Positions 54,830 to 63,730 are shown, numbered from the stretch's first letter. The stretch: DNA of 64,000 nt from Pantoea conspicua (GCF_002095315.1 NZ_MLFN01000003.1:1-64000), one strand, 5' to 3'. Program-made: numbers and translations. The notes: generated from the sequence alone by a model not told the origin.

Positions 54830-56398
54830 TCAGTGTGCTCCTGCACTGCCTTCGCTCTTAATCGGCGACAGCAGCCAACAAAATGGAATCAAAATCAGGG
54901 CGACAATACTCAGGCCTGAGAAAACATCGATATAAGCGAGAATGCGCGACTGGGCGATCATCTCCTGATAGAGCTGACCGGTCGCCAGCGTGATGGGATC
55001 GCCGACCGCTGAAGTAAAGTCACGTATCGCCTGCGCCCAGTGCTGAACGGTGATATTGAACGGCTCGTTGAGCGGCGTCATGTTATGCACCATATGGGCG
55101 GAGCGGACCTGCTCGCGTTCGGTGATGGCAGCGGTCGATAATGAAATGCCAATTGACCCGGCGACGTTACGGAACATGGTAAACAGCGCCGAGGCGTCAG
55201 CGTTGAGCCGCTGTGGAATGGTGACAAACGCAATCGTCGTCAGTGGCACAAACAGGAAACCGAGGCCAATTGACTGCGCACTACGCATCAGCACCAGCGT
55301 GGTGAAATCGACGTTGGGGGTCAGCGTGGCGGAGTAGAGGAAGGCGACCGCCAGACAGCTGAAACCAAAGGCGATGATGTAGCGCGTCTGCACAATTGGC
55401 ATCAGCTTCAGCACCAGCGGGATCGTCAGAACAATCAGCACCGCACCGGGCGACAGCACCAGGCCGGACCAGGTGGCGGTATAACCCAGATCCTGCTGCG
55501 CCAGCTGGGGTAACACCACCGAACTGCCATAAAGGATCATCGCCATCCCGGCCATCAACAGCCCGGCAACCCAGAAATTGCGGTCTTTCATCACCAGAAT
55601 ATCGACCACCGGTTTACGGGCATACATTAGCCAGTAGACTGCCCCGACAATCCCGATCAGCGCCAGAATGGCAAACAGCACAATGAAGTGCGACGCGAAC
55701 CAGTCTTCATCTTCACCGCGATCAAGCATCACCTGCAGACAGCCGAGACCCAGGGTGATCAGACTGATACCGATGTAATCGATCTTGAGTTTGCCCTTAG
55801 CCCACTTACGTTCCCACGGCGGATCCTCCAGCAACTGGTAGATCGCCAGCACGGTGAGCACGCCGACCGGAATGTTAATAAAGAACACCCAGCGCCAGCT
55901 GTAGTTATCGGTGATCCAGCCGCCCAGTGTCGGGCCGATGACCGGTGCGACGATGATCGCAATAGATGAAAGGCCAAAGGCTTTACCGCGATCTTCGGCT
56001 TTAAAATAGTCCAGCAGCACCGACTGTTGCACCGGCTGCAGGCCACCCCCAAAAAAGCCCTGTAGAACGCGGAACAGAATGATTTGCCACAGTTCGGTGG
56101 CGATGCCGCACAGGAAAGAGCAGATGGTGAACATCACGATGCAGATCAGGAAAAACTGTTTACGACCAAACAGCCGGCTGAAGAAAGCGGAGATCGGCAG
56201 CACAATGCCGTTTGCCACCAGATAGGAGGTCAGTACCCAGGTTGACTCATCGTAGCTGGAGGAGAGCGAACCGGCGATGTGCGGCAGCGCCACGTTGACA
56301 ATCGTGGTGTCGAGAATCTCCATGAACACCGCCAGAGTGACCGTGATCGCCACTAACCACGGATTGCTGGCCGGTTTCCAGCTCTGGGTGGCACTCAT
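54830..56398 (-). CDS. DHA2 family MFS drug transporter (EmrB type)
   Basis: Fourteen-segment major-facilitator drug:proton antiporter. The 522-residue protein shows motif D1-like LDTTIVNVALPHIAGSL near residue 29, the loop RLFGRKQFF, and motif C GPTLGGWI. It lies between an EmrA-type adaptor (four-base ATGA overlap) and the outer-membrane channel gene. Substrates cannot be deduced; related pumps export hydrophobic antibiotics, bile salts or plant phenolics. Confidence 0.93.
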   Translation of the reverse strand: MSATQSWKPASNPWLVAITVTLAVFMEILDTTIVNVALPHIAGSLSSSYDESTWVLTSYLVANGIVLPISAFFSRLFGRKQFFLICIVMFTICSFLCGIATELWQIILFRVLQGFFGGGLQPVQQSVLLDYFKAEDRGKAFGLSSIAIIVAPVIGPTLGGWITDNYSWRWVFFINIPVGVLTVLAIYQLLEDPPWERKWAKGKLKIDYIGISLITLGLGCLQVMLDRGEDEDWFASHFIVLFAILALIGIVGAVYWLMYARKPVVDILVMKDRNFWVAGLLMAGMAMILYGSSVVLPQLAQQDLGYTATWSGLVLSPGAVLIVLTIPLVLKLMPIVQTRYIIAFGFSCLAVAFLYSATLTPNVDFTTLVLMRSAQSIGLGFLFVPLTTIAFVTIPQRLNADASALFTMFRNVAGSIGISLSTAAITEREQVRSAHMVHNMTPLNEPFNITVQHWAQAIRDFTSAVGDPITLATGQLYQEMIAQSRILAYIDVFSGLSIVALILIPFCWLLSPIKSEGSAGAH

Positions 56399-57540
56399 TC
56401 CACCGTCACCTTCGGTTCAACCGACAGACCAAGCGGCAGCGGGTGATTCGGGTCCAGACCTTTATCAATCACGATTTTCACCGGCACGCGCTGAACAATT
56501 TTGACATAGTTACCGGTGGCATTTTCTGACGGGAAGGTCGAGAAGCGCGAACCGGATCCCATCTGAATACTGTCGACGTGCCCTTCCAGCTTCATATCAG
56601 GCCAGGCATCGACGGTAATCGCCACTTTGTCGCCGGGGTTCATGCGCTCAAGCTGCGACTCTTTGAAGTTGGCGGTAACCCAGATATCGGGGGAAACCAG
56701 TGAAAACAGCGAAGATCCTGCCTGAACCAGTGTGCCGACCTGCACATTACGTTTAGTAATAAAACCGTCGTACGGCGCACGAACCTGAGTATAAGAGAGG
56801 TTGAGATCGGCAGTGTTGAGCTGCGCTTTCGCCTGTTCGACCTGTTGCTGACGCGCTTCAACGTTGGTTTCCTGCTGGCGAATCTGCAACTGCACCTGCG
56901 AAGCCACTTCTACCTGCGCTTTCGCACTCTGCAGCTGGGCCTGCGCCGAGCGTAACTGCGCCGCCGCGGTGTCAATATTACGCTGGCTGGTAGCACGCGG
57001 GTCAACGCCCCGCTGGCGACGATAATCCGCCTGCGCGTTAAGCAGGTTCGCTTCCGCTTTGGCCTGATCGGCTAATGCCTGATCGCGCTGAGCCGGATAC
57101 TGTACCCGCGACAGCGCCAGTTGCGCCTGCGCCTGATGCAGCTGAGCCACCGCCAGCCCGAGTTGCGCCTTCGCCTGATCGCGCTGGGCCTGATTGTCGC
57201 TGGGATCGATTTCAACCAGTAGATCGCCCTTTTTCACCCGCTGATTATCTTTAACCAGCAGCTTCACCACATAACCGGACGCTTTAGGGGCAATAGTCAC
57301 TGCATCGCCTTCGGTGAAGGCATCGTCAGTGGTCTCCTGATTACGGGTAGAGAACCAGAACCAGAAACCCACAATCAGCATCACCACCACCACAATCGCC
57401 AGAATAATCAACGGCTTTTTACCGGGTCTCTTGCGTTCGGGCTGCTGATCGTTGTCCTGATTTTCATCAGGCTGACTGGTCTTATCCGACGCGTTATCGG
57501 CGTCCTGCTGGTGTGGATCGCGTTGGTTGTTCTCGCTCAT
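56395..57540 (-). CDS. HlyD/EmrA family membrane-fusion protein
   Basis: Periplasmic adaptor that joins the MFS pump to the outer-membrane channel. The protein (about 381 residues from the ATG at 57540) has a hydrophilic Asp/Gln-rich N-terminal tail of ~40 residues, one membrane anchor (~45-66), a lipoyl half-motif ASGYVVKLLVKDNQRVKKGD, a long coiled coil (~105-235) and the second lipoyl/barrel part VRAPYDGFITKRNVQVG. An ATG three codons upstream is possible. No regulator gene adjoins the operon. Confidence 0.92.
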   Translation of the reverse strand: MSENNQRDPHQQDADNASDKTSQPDENQDNDQQPERKRPGKKPLIILAIVVVVMLIVGFWFWFSTRNQETTDDAFTEGDAVTIAPKASGYVVKLLVKDNQRVKKGDLLVEIDPSDNQAQRDQAKAQLGLAVAQLHQAQAQLALSRVQYPAQRDQALADQAKAEANLLNAQADYRRQRGVDPRATSQRNIDTAAAQLRSAQAQLQSAKAQVEVASQVQLQIRQQETNVEARQQQVEQAKAQLNTADLNLSYTQVRAPYDGFITKRNVQVGTLVQAGSSLFSLVSPDIWVTANFKESQLERMNPGDKVAITVDAWPDMKLEGHVDSIQMGSGSRFSTFPSENATGNYVKIVQRVPVKIVIDKGLDPNHPLPLGLSVEPKVTVE

Positions 57541-57691
57541 AGTTCCCATCACTGGCTAAGGCCCTAATTCCCGGGCATAAAAGGTCTCGTTAACCTTAGA
57601 TCGGAAATTGACAAAATCCAGTGCAACTTTACTTAACCTGAAAAAAGGCGCACATCCTGCTACTTGCGATCGGCAGCAGGATACGCTGGGT

Positions 57692-58801
57692 TTAATTGAG
57701 CAGACGCAGCAGCAGCCAGCCGCTGGCCATTGACCAGGCGAGTAACGGCAGGGAAAAGAGATGAAAACGCCACCAGACTGCACGATCCTGCGCCATCCGT
57801 AACGCGATCAGATTGGCAAGTGAGCCGGGTAACAGACCGAAACCACCGATATTTACCGCCCAGGCCAGCACCTCTGACGGCGGCACTTTTTGCAGCAGCA
57901 GGATGGTGGCTGGCACGTTACTGATCACCTGAGAAAGACCAATCGCCAGCAGGTAGAGTTGCCCCTGCCCCAGATGGGTGATTTGATCAAAGTGCGCCTG
58001 CATCATCGGCAAACGCGTCAGCAGCCAGACATCGATAAACATGGCGATAAAGACCGCCAGCAGGCTCCAGTCAATACGGAGTAAAACCGGTCGCGCCATA
58101 ACCATAAAAATAGCCAGGATCAGCAGCAGCACCCAGCCGGTGATCTCCCACTCCAGCCCGGCGATAAACAGCACGTACAACAGTACGCTGACCGCAAATA
58201 GCGGCTTTTGCCACAGTGGCTGTTCAGGATTGTCATGCTTATCGATGGTACGCTTCGAAAAGCTAAACCAGGTTAACACCACCAGGCTGAGCAGCAGCCA
58301 GACCGCCAGCGGTAGCATCTGCACGATAAAACCGGCCACGCTTAGTGAGCCGTGACTCCATAACAGGATGTTCTGCGGATTGCCGACCGGCGTCAGCAGC
58401 GATCCGGCATTCACCGCCAGCGCTTCGAAGATAATCAGCCGGGAGATCGGCAAGCGGGAGAACTTACGCAGCGTCAGGGTCAGCGGCACCAGAATGAACA
58501 GCGCCACATCATTGGTAAGAAAGGTAGAGAGCAACGCGGCGGCCAGTACCATAAACAGGGCCAGCGCGCGTTCATGACGGAAGCGGGCAATCAACCGTCC
58601 GCCCAGCACATCAAAATACCCGCTGGTTTCCAGCCCCTTGGTCAGGATCAATAAACCGGTAAGGGTAATAATGGTGTGCCAGTCCACAGCACCAGGCAGA
58701 TCGGGCCAGTGGAAATCGGCCACAAATGCCAGAACCACACCAATAACGACGAGTAAATGCAAAATCGAGTCATGCAAAAAAGATCGAAACAGCTGCGGCA
58801 T
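57692..58801 (-). CDS. ybiR: SLC13-type anion transporter YbiR
   Basis: Predicted inner-membrane anion transporter (ArsB/CitMHS-like), 369 residues, about ten membrane segments, with conserved blocks FLTNDVALFILVPLT and LTPVGNPQNILLW. Substrate unknown. It follows mntR by 20 bases, as in E. coli, so is probably cotranscribed with the manganese regulator, though a role in manganese supply is not shown. Confidence 0.92.
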   Translation of the reverse strand: MPQLFRSFLHDSILHLLVVIGVVLAFVADFHWPDLPGAVDWHTIITLTGLLILTKGLETSGYFDVLGGRLIARFRHERALALFMVLAAALLSTFLTNDVALFILVPLTLTLRKFSRLPISRLIIFEALAVNAGSLLTPVGNPQNILLWSHGSLSVAGFIVQMLPLAVWLLLSLVVLTWFSFSKRTIDKHDNPEQPLWQKPLFAVSVLLYVLFIAGLEWEITGWVLLLILAIFMVMARPVLLRIDWSLLAVFIAMFIDVWLLTRLPMMQAHFDQITHLGQGQLYLLAIGLSQVISNVPATILLLQKVPPSEVLAWAVNIGGFGLLPGSLANLIALRMAQDRAVWWRFHLFSLPLLAWSMASGWLLLRLLN

Positions 58802-58821
58802 GATGGCGGTGCGCCCTAAAA

Positions 58822-59280
58822 TTAACGAGTTTCGTAAAATTTCTGGAATACGGCCAGGGTTTCATCACTGACGTGATGCTCAATGCCTTCCGAATCACGG
58901 CGGGCCGTTTCCGGGCTGATCCCCAGCGCCAGCAGGAAGGTTTCAACAATGTGATGACGGGCCCTGCTCTCCTCAGCCAGTTTTTCGCCTTCGCGGGTCA
59001 GGAACACACCACGATAAGGTACCTGCTCAACCAGCCCGGCGCTGCCGAGACGTTTCAGCATTTTAGCAACCGTCGGCTGCGAAACGCCTAAGCGTGCGGC
59101 CATATCAACCTGGCGTGCTTCGCCAAATTCACCAATTAAATCAGAAATTAACTCAACGTAGTCATCAATTAATTCACGACGATGCGCTTCACGCACCTGC
59201 CGAAAACCTTCGACATGCTCTTCAATATCTTTCAGTGGTCCTTGCGGGGCAGAAACCACGCTTTTGGCACGACGAGTCAT
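58822..59280 (-). CDS. mntR: Manganese-responsive repressor MntR
   Basis: DtxR-family metalloregulator: with Mn it represses mntH and mntS and activates the exporter mntP. The 152-residue protein has a winged helix-turn-helix (~55-92, [21 protein letters not shown]) and a dimerisation/metal-binding domain with the [13 protein letters not shown] ligand region. Start ATG 59280. Divergent from the mntS-like operon, with two MntR-box-like palindromes in the spacer. Confidence 0.95.
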   Translation of the reverse strand: MTRRAKSVVSAPQGPLKDIEEHVEGFRQVREAHRRELIDDYVELISDLIGEFGEARQVDMAARLGVSQPTVAKMLKRLGSAGLVEQVPYRGVFLTREGEKLAEESRARHHIVETFLLALGISPETARRDSEGIEHHVSDETLAVFQKFYETR

Positions 59281-59377
59281 TCAGCTTCCTCTTTATTATG
59301 TTCCGTACTGTCACTGCCGTACGGATGTAGCTGCGCTCATTGTAAACCAGGTGCTAAGAAGCTCAAATTTTTCGTGA

Positions 59378-59391
59378 TTAGCCTTGGCTAA
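59378..59391. promoter_or_regulatory. Candidate MntR box 1
   Basis: Perfect palindrome TTAGCCTTGGCTAA, with the TAGC-N4-GCTA core of the enterobacterial MntR operator (AAACATAGC-N4-GCTATGTTT). Outer arms match poorly. It lies between mntR and the small manganese genes. Confidence 0.7.
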
Positions 59392-59394
59392 ATG

Positions 59395-59412
59395 ATATAG
59401 CCAATGCTATAT
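59395..59412. promoter_or_regulatory. Candidate MntR box 2
   Basis: Perfect palindrome ATATAGC-CAAT-GCTATAT, the same TAGC-N4-GCTA core with longer arms than box 1. The two box centres are 19 bases apart, on nearly the same face of the helix, and a GATAAT hexamer (59418-59423) follows, so MntR bound here could block the downstream promoter. Confidence 0.78.
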
Positions 59413-59446
59413 TTGTTGATAATGTAAGCAGTCGGAGATGAAGATC

Positions 59447-59524
59447 ATGTTCGATCCCTATCTGTTACTGTTGTTGTTTATGGGTTACGTCGCCGGATTC
59501 TGCTTACTTTTACGTCGATACTGA
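59447..59524 (+). CDS. Candidate 25-residue membrane protein in the manganese operon
   Basis: Short frame MFDPYLLLLLFMGYVAGFC.. ending LLLRRY, almost entirely one hydrophobic helix with a basic C-terminus, the look of a small inner-membrane protein. CGGAG lies nine bases before the ATG at 59447; an in-frame ATG at 59438 abuts it. It sits just after two MntR-like boxes and ends 15 bases before the mntS-like start. I do not recognise the family. Function unknown. Confidence 0.5.
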   Translation: MFDPYLLLLLFMGYVAGFCLLLRRY

Positions 59525-59539
59525 TTGGGAGGTGATTCT

Positions 59540-59731
59540 ATGAGCACCCTGAAATGCTGTGCAGACTGCAGCAAATGCTTCCAGGCTGAAAAGAAAACAA
59601 CCACGGAGATGAAATCCTGGCTGTGCCTGCTGACGCGTTCCCCATTCACGCTGCGTCTGATGCTGATTGAAAAATTACTGGGCAAAAAGCCTGAAGATCG
59701 TCGCTGCCAGAATATGATCTGGCGCGGTTAA
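59540..59731 (+). CDS. mntS: MntS-like small manganese protein with Cys-rich N-terminus
   Basis: E. coli MntS is a 42-residue protein, repressed by MntR, that raises usable Mn by hindering the MntP exporter. Residues ~24-55 here (MKSWLCLLTRSPFTLRLMLI..) align with its core SPFKVRLML. Extra N-terminal residues contain four cysteines (CCADCSKC, residues 6-13), not present in E. coli MntS. GGAGG lies seven bases before the ATG at 59540, favouring the 63-residue form; the internal ATG at codon 24 has a ribosome site touching it. Position next to mntR and ompX is that of mntS. Confidence 0.75.
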   Translation: MSTLKCCADCSKCFQAEKKTTTEMKSWLCLLTRSPFTLRLMLIEKLLGKKPEDRRCQNMIWRG

Positions 59732-59755
59732 TTTTTTCTCAGTTCCCCCACTTCG

Positions 59756-59782
59756 GGCCTTTCAGCAAACGGCTGAAGGGCC
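59756..59782 (+). terminator. Terminator after mntS
   Basis: GGCCTTTCAGC / GCTGAAGGGCC stem with one G-T pair and a five-base loop, followed by GCCTGTTTT, 25 bases past the mntS stop. From here to the ompX terminator no further gene is seen. Confidence 0.65.
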
Positions 59783-59956
59783 GCCTGTTTTCCAGCTCAC
59801 GCCTTTCTCTGCCGCCATCAAGGTTGCCGCAATCAACAATGCCAGCCGCGTTGTTGCCAGTCGCGTTATCTCAATTGCAGTCATCAGCTATTCTGGTTTT
59901 GCTCAACGCTTTCCCCGGTTATCAGCCTGTCATGGCAGTCTGGAAAGCGCGCAATA

Positions 59957-59985
59957 AAAAACGGCCCATAAAGGGCCGTTTTTTT
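59957..59985. terminator. Terminator of ompX
   Basis: AAAACGGCCC / GGGCCGTTTT hairpin flanked by A and T runs, about 22 bases past the ompX stop, usable on either strand. Confidence 0.92.
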
Positions 59986-60006
59986 GCAGGTCGCCTAAGC
60001 TAAAAC

Positions 60007-60519
60007 TTAGAAGCTGTAACCTACGCCAGCAATCCAGGTGCCAACGTCAACGTTACGGATGCGGCTCTGCTCGTAGCCCACGTCCAATGCAACGTTTTCG
60101 ATTGGGTTGAACTGCATACCTGCACCGTAAGAGAAACCTACGTCGCTTGAATCAGATTTGTCGCGTGATGCAGTATCGTTCTGCTGGAATTTACCGTAGC
60201 CGATACCTACAACACCATAGATGCTTGCCCAGTCGTTCAGACGGAAAGCAGGACCACCGGTCACACCGTAGTATTGGCCTTTGTTATAAACGCCAGAATC
60301 GGTGTTATCTTTTTCTGTGTAGGTGAATGAACCGATCCAACCCAGTGGGTTAGAACCGTCTTCGTAGCGGTATTTCAGGTTGAAGCCGTTAGCTTTGTTA
60401 GCCACGCCCTGGTAATCGCTCTGAGCATAGCCACCGGTTACGGTGCTCTGTGCCATTGCTGAACCTGCAGATACTGCCAGTACACAGGCTAATGCTGAAA
60501 GACATGCAATTTTTTTCAT
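60007..60519 (-). CDS. ompX: Outer-membrane protein OmpX
   Basis: Eight-stranded outer-membrane barrel of the Ail/OmpX family, linked to adhesion and serum resistance. The 170-residue precursor has a signal peptide cleaved after A23 (AMA-QST) and alternating beta strands ending in the C-terminal GVGYSF with terminal Phe, the BAM recognition signal. The ATG at 60519 follows GAGGTGGTT. Codon use is that of a highly expressed gene. Confidence 0.97.
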   Translation of the reverse strand: MKKIACLSALACVLAVSAGSAMAQSTVTGGYAQSDYQGVANKANGFNLKYRYEDGSNPLGWIGSFTYTEKDNTDSGVYNKGQYYGVTGGPAFRLNDWASIYGVVGIGYGKFQQNDTASRDKSDSSDVGFSYGAGMQFNPIENVALDVGYEQSRIRNVDVGTWIAGVGYSF

Positions 60520-60887
60520 AACCACCTCAAATGTGAAAATACTTCTCTCCTGACAACGCTGAAAATATAACAAAAAATAGCGAGAAACTCTGCCCGCATT
60601 TTGTTGTCTAACAGAATGTTTGGTGTAACAGGAAGTTAATGCAACATCCTATGTCATTCATTTTTCTTATAAAATCCGTCATCTTCCTGCAATAAGTTTT
60701 TTTTCTTCTTTTGGGTCTTTAAGTTAAATCCTAAAAAATCCTGACGTTTCTTTACCAAAATGGCCCTGAATTCGGGCAAATTTTGCGCAGTTAACGCAAA
60801 TTAAAGCACCACTCTGTCATTTTTTTGGCCGCCATTTCCTTTACACTCTGTGTCTCATCGGGTTAACCATCAGGAAATGTATACAGG
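60520..60887. promoter_or_regulatory. Divergent ompX/rhtA control region
   Basis: About 370 bases, strongly AT-rich, with T runs near 60690-60710. It must hold both promoters and a long ompX leader, which in E. coli is targeted by the sRNA CyaR. No gene is visible. Confidence 0.45.
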
Positions 60888-61802
60888 ATGTCCGCCTCTT
60901 CAGCTTCAAAAAACCTTACGCCCGTATTGCTACCGATTACTGTGCTGCTGATCGCGATGTTATCGCTACAGGGCGGCGCTTCCCTGGCCAAAACGCTGTT
61001 CCCCAGCGTCGGGGCAACCGGCATCACTGCACTGCGTCTCGGCTTTGGCACCCTGATTCTCTGCCTGATCTTTAAACCGTGGCGCTTACGCTTCAGTCGG
61101 GAACAGCGTAAACCGCTGCTGATGTACGGGCTGGCGCTGGGCGCGATGAATTTTCTGTTCTACCTGGCGCTTCGGACCGTACCACTCGGCGTGGCGGTAG
61201 GGCTTGAGTTTACCGGCCCGCTGGCGCTGGCGCTATTCGGATCGCGTCGCCTGCTCGATTTTGTCTGGGTGCTGCTGGCGGTCATCGGATTAGGATTTTT
61301 GTTGCCATTGGGTGCCGGTATGGCAACCATCGATCCGCTGGGGGCGGCACTGGCGGTCGGCGCAGGTGCCTGCTGGGCGATTTATATCCTGGCCGGTCAG
61401 CGCGCCGGCGCCGAACACGGTCCCGCTACGGTGGCTATAGGTTCCCTGATTGCGTCGATTATTTTTGTTCCGCTCGGCCTGACCTTTGCCGAAAGCGGTA
61501 TCTGGCACTGGAGTATTGTTCCAGTAGCGTTGCTGGTGGCGTTACTCTCCAGCGCTATTCCCTACTCGCTTGAAATGATCGCCCTGACGCGCTTACCGGC
61601 ACGTATTTTTGGTACGCTGATGAGCCTGGAGCCCGCGATGGCGGCCTTTTCCGGCATGCTGTTTCTCGGCGAGACCTTAACCCTGACACAGTGCCTGGCG
61701 CTACTGGCGATCATCATCGCCTCAGCCGGTTCGACTCTCACCATGAAGCCGAAAAAGAGCCAGTTGAGCGAAGTGGAAATTACCCGCGGCGATGCCAAAT
61801 AA
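60888..61802 (+). CDS. rhtA: Threonine/homoserine exporter RhtA
   Basis: Inner-membrane exporter of threonine and homoserine (DMT superfamily). The 304-residue protein has ten membrane segments in two EamA repeats, with LLIAMLSLQGGASLAKTLFP early and LEPAMAAFSGMLFLGE in the second repeat. Located between ompX and dps as in E. coli. Confidence 0.95.
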   Translation: MSASSASKNLTPVLLPITVLLIAMLSLQGGASLAKTLFPSVGATGITALRLGFGTLILCLIFKPWRLRFSREQRKPLLMYGLALGAMNFLFYLALRTVPLGVAVGLEFTGPLALALFGSRRLLDFVWVLLAVIGLGFLLPLGAGMATIDPLGAALAVGAGACWAIYILAGQRAGAEHGPATVAIGSLIASIIFVPLGLTFAESGIWHWSIVPVALLVALLSSAIPYSLEMIALTRLPARIFGTLMSLEPAMAAFSGMLFLGETLTLTQCLALLAIIIASAGSTLTMKPKKSQLSEVEITRGDAK

Positions 61803-62074
61803 GCGATATATAGCACCGGGTTCAATCGTTTAAATAACAATCACACTCAACGTGAGAATTATTCTTAACTAAATCAACATGCTCTCTTTCGTATTTTGTA
61901 ACAGTCACTTAACTGTTATTTACACGTAAGGTTAAATTATTGTTTTTATTACTAAAAAATTCATATTCATATTTTAACATTTCGTTAATCTTTTTTGACT
62001 GTCGTCATCGTTACCAACGTTACACACTATTTCATTCATTGATGTAGCCGTTAATGCAAAGCTGAAAACCGCTG

Positions 62075-62082
62075 CTATACTT
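62075..62082 (+). promoter_or_regulatory. Candidate sigma-S -10 element of dps
   Basis: CTATACTT, a perfect match to the stationary-phase sigma-S -10 preference, 46 bases before the dps ATG. It lies in the 325-base AT-rich gap 61803-62127, where no gene is seen. Confidence 0.65.
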
Positions 62083-62127
62083 ATCCGGTACTTGATTAGG
62101 ACAACCATCAAAGAGAGGACTGAAACG

Positions 62128-62631
62128 ATGAGTACCGCTAAATTGGTTAAAACTAAAACTTCCGACCTGATTTATACCCGCAACGATGTGGCAGATGATG
62201 ATAAAAAAGCCACCATTGAGGTATTGAACCGTCTGGTTGTCGAGTTTATTGATCTGTCGTTGATCACCAAGCAAGCGCACTGGAACATGCGTGGCGCTAA
62301 CTTTATTGGTGTGCATGAAATGCTGGACGGTTTCCGTACCGCAATTACCGATCATCAGGACACCATTGCAGAACGTGTTGTACAGCTGGGCGGCGTTGCG
62401 CTGGGTACCGCGCAGGTGGTGAATGATAAAACCCCACTGAAAAGCTACCCGCTTAACATTCACAGCGTGCAGGATCATCTGAAAGCGCTGGCCGATCGTT
62501 ACAGCATCGTGGCGAACGACACCCGCAAAGCTATCTCTGAAGTGAAAGATGAAGATACTGCGGATATCTTTACCGCTGCTTCACGTGATCTGGATAAATT
62601 CCTGTGGTTTATCGAAGCGAACATTGAATAA
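62128..62631 (+). CDS. dps: DNA protection during starvation protein Dps
   Basis: Ferritin-like dodecamer that coats DNA and oxidises Fe(II) with hydrogen peroxide in stationary phase. The 167-residue protein has the inter-subunit ferroxidase ligands H51 (QAHWNMRG), H63, D78 and E82, and the lysine-rich N-terminal tail ([12 protein letters not shown]) that binds DNA. The ATG at 62128 follows GAGAGGACTGAAACG. Confidence 0.97.
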   Translation: MSTAKLVKTKTSDLIYTRNDVADDDKKATIEVLNRLVVEFIDLSLITKQAHWNMRGANFIGVHEMLDGFRTAITDHQDTIAERVVQLGGVALGTAQVVNDKTPLKSYPLNIHSVQDHLKALADRYSIVANDTRKAISEVKDEDTADIFTAASRDLDKFLWFIEANIE

Positions 62632-62661
62632 TATCCATTGATTCATCAATGAGACAAAACT

Positions 62662-62683
62662 GGCGGGGAGACCCGCCTTTTTT
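62662..62683 (+). terminator. Terminator of dps
   Basis: GGCGGG / CCCGCC with a four-base loop and six T residues, 30 bases past the stop. Confidence 0.92.
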
Positions 62684-62789
62684 ACGTCTGCCTTATCGTA
62701 ATTTTATGACCCTGTTAACAGTTCTCCCTTCCTTCGCTTCACAGCTTTAACATCTGAGGCACACTACCGGTTGCACCAAAACAGCAACT

Positions 62790-62819
62790 TGCACCAATCT
62801 GGATCACCAGACTGGTGCA
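62790..62819. promoter_or_regulatory. Tandem NtrC-like sites upstream of glnH
   Basis: A 30-base near-perfect inverted repeat that can be read as two overlapping NtrC sites: TGCACC-N5-GGATCA (62790-62806) and ATCACC-N5-GGTGCA (62803-62819), against TGCACC-N5-GGTGCA. Another TGCACC half lies at 62772. They sit 85-120 bases before the sigma-54-like element, the normal enhancer distance. The spacer 62632-62959 has no gene. Confidence 0.72.
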
Positions 62820-62889
62820 TAGGCAGATATTACTGCAAAATCGAGTCAGCTGGGTTATTTAACCTACTGATTTGGTGTATTTTGCAAAG

Positions 62890-62906
62890 TTGGCATAATT
62901 CTTTCA
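62890..62906 (+). promoter_or_regulatory. Candidate sigma-54 promoter of glnH
   Basis: TTGGCATAATTCTTTCA: GG at 62892-62893 and, after the correct ten-base spacing, TC in place of the consensus GC at 62904-62905. It lies just downstream of the NtrC-like sites and about 55 bases before glnH, which is NtrC/sigma-54 driven in E. coli. Confidence 0.6.
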
Positions 62907-62959
62907 TATGACAAGCCGCAAACACAGGCCCTGCCGCCTGGTAGTAATAAGGAAAAATG

Positions 62960-63706
62960 ATGAAGTCACTGTTAAAAGTTTCTGTGGCCGCGCTGGCGCT
63001 GGCCTTCTCCCTCTCTTCCACTGCAGCAGAAAAGAAACTGGTGGTCGCCACTGACACCGCCTTCGTGCCCTTTGAGTTCAAACAGGGCGACAAATATGTC
63101 GGCTTCGACGTTGATCTGTGGGATGCGATCGCTAAGCAACTGAAACTCGATTACACCCTCAAGCCAATGGATTTCAGCGGCATTATTCCGGCACTGCAGA
63201 CCCGCAACGTCGATCTGGCGCTGGCGGGGATTACCATTACCGAAGAACGTAAAAAGGCTATCGAGTTTTCTGATGGCTACTATAAAAGCGGCTTGCTGGT
63301 GATGGTGCGTAATAATGAAAACGACATCAAAGGCATCAGCGATCTGACCGGCAAGGTGGTGGCAGTGAAGAGCGGCACCGGCTCGGTGGATTACGCGAAA
63401 GCCAACATCAAAACTAAAGATCTGCGTCAGTTCCCGAACATCGACAACGCCTACATGGAACTCGGCACCAACCGTGCTGACGCGGTCCTGCACGATACAC
63501 CAAACATCCTTTACTTCATCAATACCGCCGGTAAAGGCCGCTTTAAAGCAGTCGGCGAATCGATTGAAGCGCAGCAGTACGGCATCGCCTTCCCGAAAGG
63601 CAGCGACGATTTACGTGAAAAAGTAAACGGCGCACTGAAAACCATTAAAGAGAACGGCACTTACAATCAGCTGTATAAAAAATGGTTCGGTACCGAACCT
63701 AAATAA
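62960..63706 (+). CDS. glnH: Glutamine-binding periplasmic protein GlnH
   Basis: Periplasmic receptor of the GlnHPQ glutamine importer. The 248-residue precursor has a signal peptide (to about residue 22, SSTAA) and the solute-binding blocks [20 protein letters not shown] and [14 protein letters not shown], nearly identical to E. coli GlnH. Two adjacent ATGs (62957, 62960); the second has the better seven-base spacing to AAGGA. Confidence 0.97.
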   Translation: MKSLLKVSVAALALAFSLSSTAAEKKLVVATDTAFVPFEFKQGDKYVGFDVDLWDAIAKQLKLDYTLKPMDFSGIIPALQTRNVDLALAGITITEERKKAIEFSDGYYKSGLLVMVRNNENDIKGISDLTGKVVAVKSGTGSVDYAKANIKTKDLRQFPNIDNAYMELGTNRADAVLHDTPNILYFINTAGKGRFKAVGESIEAQQYGIAFPKGSDDLREKVNGALKTIKENGTYNQLYKKWFGTEPK

Positions 63707-63730
63707 CAATTTGCAGCGGTTTTAATTTTC

